NCBI GenBank assembly: GCA_023614405.1
Contig: CM042693.1
Location: forward strand, 156,318,731-156,382,730
Reading direction: 5' to 3'
From: Avena insularis
Taxonomy: Eukaryota > Streptophyta > Magnoliopsida > Poales > Poaceae
Length of the DNA: 64,000 bases
Part shown: one piece after another, positions 1 through 10,663 of the stretch
Layout of the letters: the number at the start of each line of letters is the position of its first letter
How positions within the stretch are numbered: the stretch's first letter is position 1
Translations under genes and position numbers: made by a program
Notes under the pieces: model-generated
Told to the model about the DNA's origin: nothing
Databases searched by the model: none
What the model saw: the letters and a program-made list of their open reading frames with translations, nothing else

Positions 1-3000
1 GGGGGCATATCTTTTATTCAACTCCACCACCTTTCTTTGACACCACCCTATAATTCCACCATCCAACTAAATATGAGCTTTGCACTTTATTGGGTTTTAC
101 CTCTAGCTCATGTGGGTTGGGATGGATCCAATTCTATTTCCACATGCTCTCATATAAGCACCATATTGTTTTCACATTATTGGTTTAGGAGAGCCACATG
201 GTCACCTTTGCATGCCTTGTGAGTGGGACCCTTTTTCCTAGCTTCCATATGGATTATTATGGATTTATGCTCGTGCTGGGATATTTTTGGGTTTGGGACT
301 AGTAAGCATCTAGTGGAATATACACACTAGCAAGTCCCATTATATTTTTCAAATATGGTCATCTCCAACTACTCCACATGGGGCATCCTTCCACTTCTTC
401 TAGCTTGGCTCATTCCATATTCTTGGAATGCATAGATATAAATGCTATGGATATTTATGTTGTTTTCACAAGATGAAGCCTAGCATTAATATTATGCATG
501 GGCCATGCAACCAATCTCCATATTTTTGCCTCCTTTGTTCTTTTTTTGGTCTTTTTGAGTGAATCACCAATCCCCCTCTCCACCATCCTTTGGCATCTAA
601 ACTTGGTTTTGTTAAGCACCATGGTATGCTTATATTCCATGTGTAGATGTCTCTTTTCTTTCTTAACCAAAATCTTTTCTCTCTTACCCCACCTCCAAAA
701 CCTCAACACCCCATGCTTTGTCACCACCTTCCCTATCTCTTGTTTTTGTGTAGATGGGGTTTTGTTTGTTTGAGTCATTTCAAATACAATTGAAAACCCT
801 ATCTACCCGACCCTAGCAAACCAAACCCTAAGCCCTCATCTCTCCTCTCTCTAACCTGAGCCACCATTCCATGATCTACCCCTCTCTCCTAAACCCTAAA
901 CCGAGCCTCCCTAGCTCCCTTCCTCTCTCTCGGCCTCTCTCCTCTCTGTATCTTGCAGGCCCCACATGGCTACCCCTCTGCCCTGCAGGCCCCACCTGAC
1001 CACCATGACCTGCCCTAGCTACCCTCTACCCTAAGCCCTAACCCGAGCCATACCCCCCCCTCTCTCCAAACCCTAGCTCCAACCCTAGCTACACCCGAGT
1101 CTACTCCCTCTCTCCCTCTACCCCAACCCTAAACAAACCCTACCCGAGGCTTCCCCAACCTAGCTCGAGCCCCTCCCCTCTTCCTCTCTTTCTTGCACCA
1201 CAAGATGGTCAAGCCAAAAACCAGGACCACCAGCTCCATCACGTGCCCTCCCCTGGTCCCCCTCCTCCTCTTTTAGCAAAACAACCAGAGAGAGGAGAAG
1301 AGAACACCGAGACCCTCTCCCTACTTTGCCAAAAAGCTACCACCACCAAACCCATGTGCTCCTCTATTCCTTATCACCCCAACCTCCCTCAGACCTCTCA
1401 GTCGAGACCAGAGCCCTGCACCCCACCTTCCTCCCTCCTTCCTCTACCAGATGACCATAGCCACCACCTCGCAAAACCCTAGCCACCTCGGCCTTGATCA
1501 CGATATGCGCGACCTGTTGCTCTCCGAGGCCCCCCAGGAGCACCGACGAGTTCCTCTCAGGTCCCTTCTTGGCTCGAACCAAGACTGGCCAGGACCTCGC
1601 CGGAGCAGCCTAGCGCCGCCGTGCACCGCCGTAGGCCGAGCCCAACGTCCCCGAGCACGCCGCCAGATCCCCTCCACCTCAGCGCCGACGACCACGCTTG
1701 GCGACACTGATGAGTCCTCGATCTCCTAGACATGGTCCCTATCCTCCTCTCGCCGTAGAACGTCGCCGCCCTGCGTCGAGCACCTCGCGTGCACATGCGC
1801 CGACGTAGTCACCGCCCGTCACGTCTGCAGCCGTTTCTGCCCCTCTGTTCCTCGCCATGCCCCGCGCGTTGTAGCCCTCCTCCGTTGATGCCGCCTGTAG
1901 GAAAATTGTAGCCCGTGGATCCCTCTACCTTAGTCGTTTTTGTGGCGGCGCGTTTAGTCCAGCGTAGGCGTCGCCATCGTCGCCGGAAGACGGCCAGATC
2001 CACGCCGTCAGAGTCGTGCCCGTCAGCGCGCTGCAGCAGCCGGTGTCCATCTTGCGCGTAGCCCTCCTTTTTCCCGCTTAAACTCATGGGTCCCTCAGCC
2101 CACCTGTCTGCCTCAGTGTCCTTGTTGCATATAAATCCCCGGAAGAGCCTGGCCGTCACGGACCGATCCCTCCCCTCGTCCTGGGATCGCCCACGTGGCG
2201 GCACTCTGGACGCCAAAAGTGGACCCGCTGTTCCCGGTCCCGTCATACTCTGTGGCGGGCGCATGTGAGGAACCCTTTCACAAGCTGTTTCGCCAGGTCA
2301 GCTAGGCCCCACTTGTCACTGACTGTGGCTAAGTCTGGGTCGAGTAACAAAAGTATTTCTGTGTTCTGTTTTAATCCAAACTTTTTCAAATTAAATTAAA
2401 TTCAAAATTCAAATCTGTTTTCAAATAACTTTTAAAATACAAATCCAAATAATACAAATAATATATGTTTTCAAATCAGAAAAATGTGAGGAATTCAAAT
2501 ATGGCCTTCAAAATATATTTTGGACACTTAAAATTTCAAGTTGATGTAAATTACAATAAAATGCCCTTTTTCCTTAATAAATTAATAACTTTTGTTTTAT
2601 AACTCCAAATTTGACAAATAATATGTCTAAAATGATTAGCTCGACGAGACCTTTCTGTTTATGCATTCCATATTTTGTTTTGCAGCATGAATCATATAAA
2701 TATAAAGTATACAGCAACTTAATTGAGGTTAAAATGTGGTTAAAACTCAATAAAATGCTTTATTATTATATTCCACACCTCACCCATGCCATGCTACATT
2801 ATTGCCATGCAAATTGTGCATCATTCATCATGGCATGATTGTTTGCTTGATGCATTTAATTCATATGCTTGTGCACTTTATTTATGTTGGCCCTTGTTTG
2901 TTTGGTTCTTCTTCGAATAGACGCTGAGCAGGGGATATATCAAGATACCCAGGAGCACTACGCAGATCCATCCCTTGCTTCAACTGAGCTGCCAGGCAAG

Positions 3001-4675
3001 CACTACCACATGCTTGCATACATATAGTACCTATTGCCTCTTTCTTATTATTGCATCATTGAGTCGCGATTGCATTAATCTGAATCCCATGTATTGCATA
3101 GCCTTTACTTTTAAACCCCACCGAAGCTTGTTCCTCCATCCCATGAGCCATTACTACAGGAGTTGTGTGAGCCATGCGAGTCGTAGAACAGCATGTGTAG
3201 GGTATGTGAGTGTCTGATGGATAACGAGGTACCTAAATAACTTAACCTGAGTAGTAATGGGATAACTAATGAAAGTGGCATCGGTGAGCCATAGTCGCTA
3301 TTTTGTTTTTCAGGCTCACTTGTGTCCCGTAGGACCCCGAGTACTTGATTCCTGTTCCTTGAATATTCGCGCTATCCACACCCGGGAGGCTTATGAACCC
3401 CCCTGAGCCAGAGCTTGATTCATTCTTATTTCTTGGGGCCACAAACTAGTTTGAGGTTTTATTTACTATCCTGTACTTATGCCATGCTTTACTGCTTTAT
3501 TTAAATTGTGCAGGTCTTGCATCACTTTTTAGGAAAGCGGAGTGTTTTCGCAGTATCGACAAGCCCACCACATTTTTGAGTTCCCAAATGTTTGACCATT
3601 GGCGCAAACCTTGAGTCCGTCTTGAGTCGGCCAACTTCGTCATGGTAGCTTAATGGGTGGCCTGAAATATTTCTGAATCCTGCGATCGCTTTGTCGTGAT
3701 CGCCTCGTTGGTTTTGATTTGGTTTTTCCGAGGTTGATCGAGTGTGTGTTATTTGTGCACCTCAGGTAAAACTTTCAAAGCCGTGTCCGCGTTATGGACG
3801 ACTTGGAGCACGCTTTCTCGATCATAGACAAGAATAACTAAAGTACCGCTTTTAATTTGACTAAGCACGACTAGTAAATAGTGCAACACTCATAGAATGG
3901 ATAATAAAACTGCAACGGATGGGGGTTGTTCGTCCGCTTCCTCGTTGGTAGCGAGGAGGAGGATGGATCTGGACATTACCATTATAATGCTTGTTATTAA
4001 TTCACGGACATCCGCCTATCTCGGTTGGGCGGATGGTTAGCAGTATCTTTAGAATTGTTAGGGTTTATCTTTTGCTGCAATTGCGTCACCCAGTGCTGTG
4101 TCCCTTTAGAGGCATAAAGACTTGCTGAGTACCCTAGGGTCTCACACGATAAATAATTGGTTCAGATGAATGTAAACTCGCAAGATGGATCCGGGTGGAG
4201 GAGACAGACGATGGGCAACGATCATTCTGTAGAGATTCCGAACGGGATCCGTGAGATCTGTGGGCGGATGTGCTTATTTATGGGGCATCTTATGCCGATT
4301 TGCTTCTTATCCGTACTCGGATTTTGTCTTCCGCTCACCGATACTCGATGTTTGATGTATGAGGAGATATCCTAAACTATTATATCTATCTAGGATATTT
4401 GGATCTTGCCGTATGGCGTTGCAATATTTCTATTTCTTTTAGATGGAATGACTCTGAGAACCATTGTATGGTGGCTTGCATACATACTCATTTATGTATG
4501 TAGTTGATCCCTTCGCCTGCCGATTATGCCGCCCGTTCTTGTCCCGATGTTTGGAAATGGTTGGGACGGCCGAAAGGTCTACCTGTGAGTGGCATTTGGG
4601 CCCCACCGTACTATTTCAACCATTTCTGTTCATCTAGGCTTGTAACTAGGAGCGTAATTCACCGAGGTAGTTACA
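1..4675 (+). mobile_element. 3' part of a Ty3/gypsy-type LTR (solo or 3' LTR), left end outside window
   Basis: The right end GGTAGTTACA stops exactly where the minus-strand integrase of gypsy-1 begins (4676), so this LTR interrupts that gene. Its plan matches the other large LTRs in the window. A CT-rich leader with AAACCCTA-like motifs (about 790-1145) leads into a CpG-rich block (about 1440-2270), then AT-rich DNA (2340-2900). A block with the words CCGTGTCC...TTATGGACGACTTGG (about 3781-3808) follows, a motif also present near the 3' end of the LTRs at 51694-55023 and 60854-63654. No TG start is seen, so the LTR is longer than 4.6 kb or starts outside. Small ORFs here (for example 1451-1729 and 1809-2264) look like by-products of GC-rich sequence. 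The plus orientation is inferred from the shared motif order. Confidence 0.7.
1440..2275. other. CpG-rich block inside the LTR
   Basis: GC- and CpG-rich stretch flanked by AT-rich DNA. Similar blocks occur in the other gypsy LTRs at about 12330-13330, 20150-21080, 27390-28440, 52010-52880 and 61190-61620. The position suggests the promoter/5' leader part of the LTR transcript. The overlapping short ORFs on both strands show no recognisable protein domain. Confidence 0.5.
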
Positions 4676-5605
4676 ATGGTCCAACATATCTTGGGGCCAA
4701 TTTACCTTTGACACCAAACCTCTTCACTCCACGAAGTGGTGACACTCTAAGATAAGCTCTATCACCTACTTCATAGGTGACTTCTCTACACTTAGGATCT
4801 GCGTAGCTCTTTTGTCAGGACTGTGCTATCTTCAACCTGTCCTTAACCAGCTTGACTTTCTCTTCAGCCTCTTTGATGAGTTCTGGTCCGAACAAACTTC
4901 TTTCTCCCACACCATTCCATAGCAATGGGGTAGTACACTTTCTCCCATAGAGAAACTCAAATGGTGCCATCTCAATACTGGCTTGATAACTGTTATTGTA
5001 AGAAAATTCTGCGTAGGGTAGACTTTCATCCCAACTGGCTCCATAGTCTAGAGCAAATGCTCTCAACATATCTTCAAGAATCTGATTAGTCCTTTCTGTC
5101 TGTCCATCAGTTTGAGGATGAAATGCAGTCCTGTATTCCAACCTCGTTCCCAATGACTCATGTAGTTTCCTCCAAAAATGAGAAGTGAATTGGGTTCCCC
5201 TATCAGACACAATACTCTTGGGTACCCCATGCAGACATACAATTCTACTCATATAGATCTTGGCTAACTTAGCACTTGTATAAGTCGTCTTCACGGGTAT
5301 GAAATGAGCCACTTTAGTTAGGCGATCCACTATTACCCAAATAGAATCATATCCTGACCTGGTCCTCGGCAATCCGGTGATGAAATCCATGCCAATCTTG
5401 TCCCACTTCCAATCAGGAATAGGTAGTGGTTGTAACAATCCTACTAGTTTCTGATGTTCCGCTTTAACTCTACTACATACATCACACAAAGCAATATGTT
5501 CTGCGATGTCCTTCTTGAGATTATTCCACCAAAATCTTTCCTTCATATCATTGTACATTTTGGTGTTACCCAGATGAATGGAATACGGTGAGTTGTGTGC
5601 TTCTT
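4676..5605 (-). pseudogene. gypsy-1 integrase (frameshifted, truncated)
   Basis: Integrase inserts the cDNA into the genome. The reading frame begins in the frame of the 5663-4815 ORF. Visible are the HHCC zinc-binding segment ([10 protein letters not shown]...CDVCSRVK), the core with DFITGLP, SDRGTQF and the TDGQTERTNQ segment carrying the catalytic Asp-Asp-Glu set, and the GPELIKEAEEKV linker. The upstream frame (RNase H) is lost near 5605 by what looks like a one-base loss in a T run. A TGA at about 4816 interrupts the C-terminal part, which continues in the same frame (SYADPKCREV...KGKLAPRY) to 4676, where the inserted LTR cuts it. The TGA fits a C-to-T change of an Arg codon. The C-terminal end is missing. 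Confidence 0.88.
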
Positions 5606-7687
5606 GTAAATCAGTTTCCGAAGCCCCGGATCCTGTGGAACACAGATACGTTTTCCATGCCATAAAGTACCCTGTTCGTCTTCATGGAATCCTTTGGCTT
5701 TTCCCTTGCCAATCTTTTCCTTAATCTCTTCAATTTCCTTATCTGCCTTTTGGGGTTCTTTGATCTTGTCCAACAAAGTGGGTTGAACATCCAAAGACAT
5801 GAGATATCCCTCAGGCACAATCTCTAATCTGAGATCTCTAAATTGGGCACACAGATCATCTGGCAATTCTCCCTTAGTAAGGCCATTCACAAAAACCTTA
5901 CGGCTTAGAGCATCCGCTACAACATTTGCTTTACCGGGGTGGTATTGCAAACTCAAGTCATAGTCTTTGATGAGTTCTAGCCATCTTCTTTGTCTCAAGT
6001 TAATTTCCTTCTGGGTGAAGATATACTTCAAACTCTTGTGATCTGTGAACACTTCACACCGCTTTCCCAAAAGATATTGTCTCCATGTTTTGAGTGCATG
6101 GACAATAGAGGCTAACTCTAAATCATGAGTAGGGTAGTTTACTTCATGAGTTTTGAGTTGTCTCGAGGCATAAGCCACAACTTTCCCTTCTTGCATAAGT
6201 ACTGCAACTAATCCATGATGAGATGCATCACAATATACTTGGAAATATTTCTCCAAATCTGGCAAACATAAGACTGGTGCTGTCACTAGTCTCTTCTTTA
6301 ATTCTTGAAAGCTGAGTTCACAACCTTCAGACCAAGCAAACTTCTTGTCTTTCTTTAGCAATTCTGTCATAGGTTTAGCTACCTTGGAGAAATTCTCAAT
6401 AAATCTTCTGTAGTATCCTGCCAAGCCAAGGAAACTACGAACCTCTTTCACTGACTTAGGAGATTCCCATTCGGTTACAGCTGAAACTTTAGCAGGGTCT
6501 ACTGCTAGACCCTCTCCTGACACAACGTGTCCAAGAAAACCAACTTCATTTAACCAAAATTCACACTTGCTGAATTTGGCATACAGCTTATGCTCTCTAA
6601 GCTTCTCAAGTATCAAACGTAAATGTCCTTCATGCTCTTCTTTGCTCTTGGAGTAAATCAAAATGTCATTGATGAAAACGACAACAAACTTATCAAGAAA
6701 TTCCATGAACACCTTGTTCATCATATTCATGAAGTATGATGGTGCATTGGTCAAACCAAATGGCATCACGGTATACTCATACAATCCATACCTTGTGGTA
6801 AAAGCTGTCTTAGGTATATCTTGTTCCCTTATCTTGAGCTGGAAATAACCTGACCGGAGATCAATCTTTGAGAACACACAAGCTCCTTCTAACTGATCAA
6901 ACAAGTCATTGATTCTAGGAAAAGGGTATTTGTTCTTGATAGTCACCTCATTGAGTGAACGGTAATCTATGCATAACCTTTGACTTCTATCTTTCTTTTC
7001 CACAAACAAAACTGGTGCTCCCCAAGATGAAGAACTTGGTTGGATAAATACTTTCTGTAAATGTTCTCCAAGTTGTTTCTTGAGTTCTTTCAACTCATCC
7101 ACTGACATCTTGTACGGTCTCTTTGCTATTGGTCCAGATCCTGGTAGCAAATCAATAAGAAATTCCACATCTCTATCTGGTGGCATTCCTGGCAATTCTT
7201 CCGGAAACACATCCGGATATTCACTCACAATTGGCACACTGTCTATGTTAACCCCCTTAAGAGAATTTAGCTTACTCCTTTTTGCTTCAAAGTTGGTCTT
7301 GAATCTGATTCTTCTGTTTTCTGGAGTTGTGAGTGAGACAGTACGGTTTGCACAATCTATCACTCCCTTGTGCTTAGTCATCCAGTCCATTCCCAAAATA
7401 ACATCCAATCCTTGGGAGTTTAGGATTATCAAGTTAACGGGAAATTTATACTTCCCAAACTCTATGACTAGATCATGACATCCTGAATTCACTATCATTT
7501 CTCCGCCAGGAGAACTTACTTTTATAGGACACCCAATAGTTTCTACCGGTAGTTCGTTTCTTTCAACAAATGCTCTTGATATGAATGAATGAGATGCACC
7601 AGTATCAAAGAGAACAAATGCTGGAACAGAATTGAGTTTGAACTTACCAAAGAACAAGATCGTGTTCCTCATAAATTTCCTCCACAT
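5543..7687 (-). pseudogene. gypsy-1 protease-reverse transcriptase-RNase H polyprotein
   Basis: A 714-codon open frame overlapping the end of gag in another frame. Protease: [10 protein letters not shown] near residues 26-35. Reverse transcriptase: from about residue 200, with [30 protein letters not shown] and MPFGLTNAP. The catalytic box reads [10 protein letters not shown] where this family has two adjacent aspartates, so the first catalytic Asp is replaced by Asn (codon at 6668-6670). RNase [10 protein letters not shown], with the [10 protein letters not shown] and ADALSRK segments. The last codons (about 5543-5605) are out of frame relative to integrase because of a frameshift. The long open frame shows fairly recent decay, but the RT substitution alone should abolish polymerisation. 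Confidence 0.93.
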
Positions 7688-8783
7688 TGATGTGGTTCAC
7701 TTGTCCCTTTTGAAAAGGGTTGGGCTTGTTGGGTCCTTCAACTTTCTTTTTTGGACATTCATTTGCATAATGCCCCATCTTCTTGCACTTGAAACACTCA
7801 ACTTGACTAAGATCCTTCTTGACAGGCTGGCTTCCACTGCCACGTCCACTATGGTGGCTCTTATATCCACCCTTGTGATTCTTGTACTTGTCATTGTCAT
7901 GACTATGGTGACTCTTGTTGTCATGATGACAGTTGTGGTTGTGGTGCTTGTTGAATTTCCCATGCTTGTGGGATCCTGAACTCCCACTATCATCATAATG
8001 GGAACGCTTGTGAGACGATCCCGAGTTGTGCTTGTCAGAGTGCTTTCTCTTCCTGCTTTCAACTTGTTTCATCTTGCTCTCCAAAATAGCAGCCTTGTCA
8101 CAAACAGACTGGTATGTGGGAACATAGGCCACAGCTAACTGCAGGTTCAATTCATCATTCAACCCTTCAAGGAACTTTTCCTTCCTCTTAGCATCAGTGT
8201 CAACTTCATCCGGTGCATATCGCGCCAGATTGTTGAACTCCTCAATGTATTCAGCCACGCTGCGGTGGCGCTGCTTCAAGTTATGGAACTCTTTCTTCTT
8301 CAAACTCATCACTCCGGATGAGATGTGAGCAGTACGGAAACCATCTTCGAAGATAGCCCATGTCACATCCGTAATGGGAGTGGTGATCTGGAAGTTATCC
8401 CACCAAGTGGCTGCTGGTCCTTCCAACAAGTGAGCTGCAAATCTGACTTTCTCTTCATCAGTACAGCCAACGGTTACCAAGTCCTTGTTCACGGAGCGTA
8501 GCCAATCATTGGCCACCATAGGATCAGTAGTTCCTGAGAACTTTGCTGGCCTCAATCTCAAGAACCTGGTAAGCATGTCAAAACCCGGTGGATTGTTCTG
8601 ATTGTTGTTGTTATTGTTGTTATTGTTATTGTTGTTGTTGCTGTTATTGTTGTTGTTGTTGTTCTGATTCTGGATGAACGTAGTCATCATTTGCATCAGC
8701 TGAGTCTGAGCTGTCATCATTTGCTGCATCTCAGGGGTGATGTTGTTGTTGTTGGGGTTGGGATTGGCACGTCGGGGAGGCAT
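7644..8783 (-). CDS. gypsy-1 Gag (capsid-nucleocapsid)
   Basis: Structural protein of the retrotransposon particle. The start is placed at the Met of [10 protein letters not shown], because the open frame upstream (to 8867) has no Gag-like sequence. From N to C terminus: a basic Pro/Asn-rich start; a poly-Asn tract encoded by a trinucleotide run at about 8587-8673; a capsid-type region ([60 protein letters not shown]); a Ser/His/Lys-rich linker; and one zinc knuckle [14 protein letters not shown] (CX2CX4HX4C). About 380 residues, uninterrupted. It overlaps the start of the pol frame by 44 bases. Probably the best preserved protein in the window, but expression is not shown. Confidence 0.88.
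   Translation of the reverse strand: MPPRRANPNPNNNNITPEMQQMMTAQTQLMQMMTTFIQNQNNNNNNNSNNNNNNNNNNNNNQNNPPGFDMLTRFLRLRPAKFSGTTDPMVANDWLRSVNKDLVTVGCTDEEKVRFAAHLLEGPAATWWDNFQITTPITDVTWAIFEDGFRTAHISSGVMSLKKKEFHNLKQRHRSVAEYIEEFNNLARYAPDEVDTDAKRKEKFLEGLNDELNLQLAVAYVPTYQSVCDKAAILESKMKQVESRKRKHSDKHNSGSSHKRSHYDDSGSSGSHKHGKFNKHHNHNCHHDNKSHHSHDNDKYKNHKGGYKSHHSGRGSGSQPVKKDLSQVECFKCKKMGHYANECPKKKVEGPNKPNPFQKGQVNHINVEEIYEEHDLVLW
8587..8673. repeat. TTG/TTA trinucleotide run coding for poly-Asn in gypsy-1 gag
   Basis: Imperfect TTG/TTA triplets on the + strand read as AAC/AAT (Asn) codons on the minus strand. It lies inside the gag frame and keeps it open. Length is probably variable among copies of the family. 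Confidence 0.8.
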
Positions 8784-9009
8784 CTGTGTTTTGTTCAATA
8801 GAGATAAGAATGAGATACCCATAGATGCTAACATGCACAATACATCACATAAACAATCACCAAACATGCATCATAATAATAAAAGTTCAACAACATAGAC
8901 AACAAGTTTGCAAAGTAAACACACCAATAGCAAGCCATCCACATGTTGGATGGTCATTGCGACTCAATAATCAAAGACATGATAAATAAAAGTAAATGAG
9001 TAGTCATCA

Positions 9010-9814
9010 CTACTCCTCGGCATCAACCTCCTCCTCAACAAATGTAAGTCCTGCATTCTCCATAGCGGTCTTGTATTCCTCGACATTGGTGGTCAAGGTC
9101 TCTACTTTGGCTTTGAGAGCCCTCTTCTGCGAACGAAGCCTCTCAATCACAGTCTGCTGATGCTCGAGCTCAAGTCCTTGGCCTCCTTCAGATCATGTCT
9201 CGAATCCTCTTGTTCCTATCTTGGACTCACTTCTCTTGACTCTTGAAATTTCTGTCCTGACTCTCAAACTTGGCCTCCATCTCCTTGACTATCTCATCTT
9301 GCTCCGCGAAGATCTTGTCCTTCTCACGAAGTTGCACCTGGAGTTCGTCATTGCTGAGCATGACGTTGGTCCTATCAGTGTCTATGTGCCTAAGATGAAC
9401 CTCTAAGTCCTGGAGGTATAGAAGAATCGGCTCTGCTGTCTCCCTCGAAGTATCCTCGAAGTCAATGGCCTCACCATCCTCATCACGTCTACCGAAGGTG
9501 TGGAAGTGAGTTCCTCTAACCTGTCGAGAGTGTCTCCCTAACAAACGTCCAATCAAGTCTTGCATGACTACCTCTAGGCCTCTCTCCTTGTCCTCATGCA
9601 TGAGCTTGAAGATGATTGCCTCCGTGGTAGGCTCAGTCTGGCGTCCGGGCTGATTAACCTTGAAGCCCCAAAGGTCTTTCCTCTCAAACTTGGTGAGGGG
9701 AAGCACCATGATGGTAGGAAGAGGGAGATTGAGCAGACTAGTGAGCTCAATAATACGAGGGCCAAAACGAGTTCCCTTGAACTCTTCAGCCGTGCTGATA
9801 GTAACATTAGGCAT
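9010..9814 (-). pseudogene. gypsy-1 extra ORF between primer site and gag (coiled-coil-like)
   Basis: Open from Met at 9814 (MPNVTISTAEEF) for 195 codons to a stop at 9227. The charged C-terminal part appears to continue past that stop with at least one frame change to an acidic end near 9010. It has no RT, protease or Gag motif. The C-terminal half is rich in Glu, Lys, Gln and Leu and looks like a coiled coil (DELQVQLREKDKIFAEQDE). The segment GLEVVMQDLIGRLLG...RGTHFHTFGRRDEDG resembles part of the extra ORF of gypsy-2 (GLARAMEESLARLCG...KGTRFDFYPRRDVMG), so the two are probably homologous. Same strand and leader position as in gypsy-2. Function unknown. Confidence 0.65.
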
Positions 9815-10017
9815 CTATTTAATAAAATAGAAAAAGTTAGAATCAACACAATTTAAGACAAATCACAAGACAAGGCATCACATGCATAACTTTGGAAATC
9901 AAAACACCCAAGTCATGGAATACATGGATCCATTACAAACAACCAAGGTTCAACTTATTTTAAACAATATTTGGAAAATAAAATGATAAATATGGTGGTC
10001 CAACTAATGTGGTACAT

Positions 10018-10523
10018 TACAATCCGATCTCACTTGCCAAGTTGGATAACAGGGCATCCCTAGAGGCAATCTGTTTGTCTAGATCACAAGACTCCATTGC
10101 TAAGTCTATGATGTCCTTCCTTAAGCTTTGGTTGGTAGCCTCTAACTCTAGGGTATGCTTCTTTTCTTCTCTAAGATCATTCTAGGTATTAAGCATTCTG
10201 CACTTGATTCTATCACCAAGTTCTTTGATGGCTTTCCAAGCTGCATCCCTTGCTGAATCAAAGAATGTGGTGTGCATCACTGAGTTGGTGACCATGCAGA
10301 ATCCTGAGTCCTTGTGGTTGTCTTCCTTGTTTTTATACAAGTGAAGTTGCACCCACCAGTACTCCACTCCTTCATCCATCACAGGAAAACCTTTGTACAC
10401 AGCTGCACCATGTATTCCCATGGCAACCATGAGGTCTTTGAGAGCCTTGGGGAACTCTGTCTCACATTCCAAAGTCATAGTCATGAGTGGTCCCTTCTTC
10501 ACGGCTTCGTTGATGGAGTTCAT
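10018..10523 (-). pseudogene. gypsy-1 second extra ORF in the leader
   Basis: Starts at MNSINEAVKKGP; 113 codons to a TAG at 10182. Beyond it the same frame stays open and coding-like (charged, ending LASEIGL) to about 10018, so the TAG probably broke a longer protein of about 168 residues. Contains WWVQLHLYKNKED and FFDSARDAAWKAIKELGDR, the latter helix-like. No known domain recognised. It lies about 120 bp downstream of the primer site, upstream of the other extra ORF and on the same strand as gag, so it would be part of the element's genomic RNA. Function unknown. Confidence 0.55.
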
Positions 10524-10643
10524 CTACAAATAGAGATGAGAAAGAAGATTAGAAAAATTTACGAGAAGAAAAGACAAGTGTGGAAGTTGTTGAAAAAATT
10601 TCCTTAGTGGTTTCCAATCCTAGGGTCATAATCCTACAGGCAA

Positions 10644-10661
10644 CACAGTGCTCTAATACCA
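10644..10661 (-). other. gypsy-1 primer binding site
   Basis: Minus strand TGGTATTAGAGCACTGTG, two bases (GA) after the 5' LTR end. It resembles the complement of the 3' end of initiator Met-tRNA (TGGTATCAGAGC), with one C-to-T change. Confidence 0.85.
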
Positions 10662-10663
10662 TC

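Noticed and set aside
455..778. ORFs of 107 (minus) and 91 (plus) codons facing each other
   Set aside because: Overlap on opposite strands in LTR sequence; Lys- or Phe-rich composition from T/A runs; no domain.
815..1140. Possible interstitial telomere array
   Set aside because: CCCTAA words are scattered in CT-rich DNA with no perfect tandem run.
1451..2268. ORFs on both strands including a 151-codon minus ORF
   Set aside because: CpG-rich LTR block; no recognisable protein.
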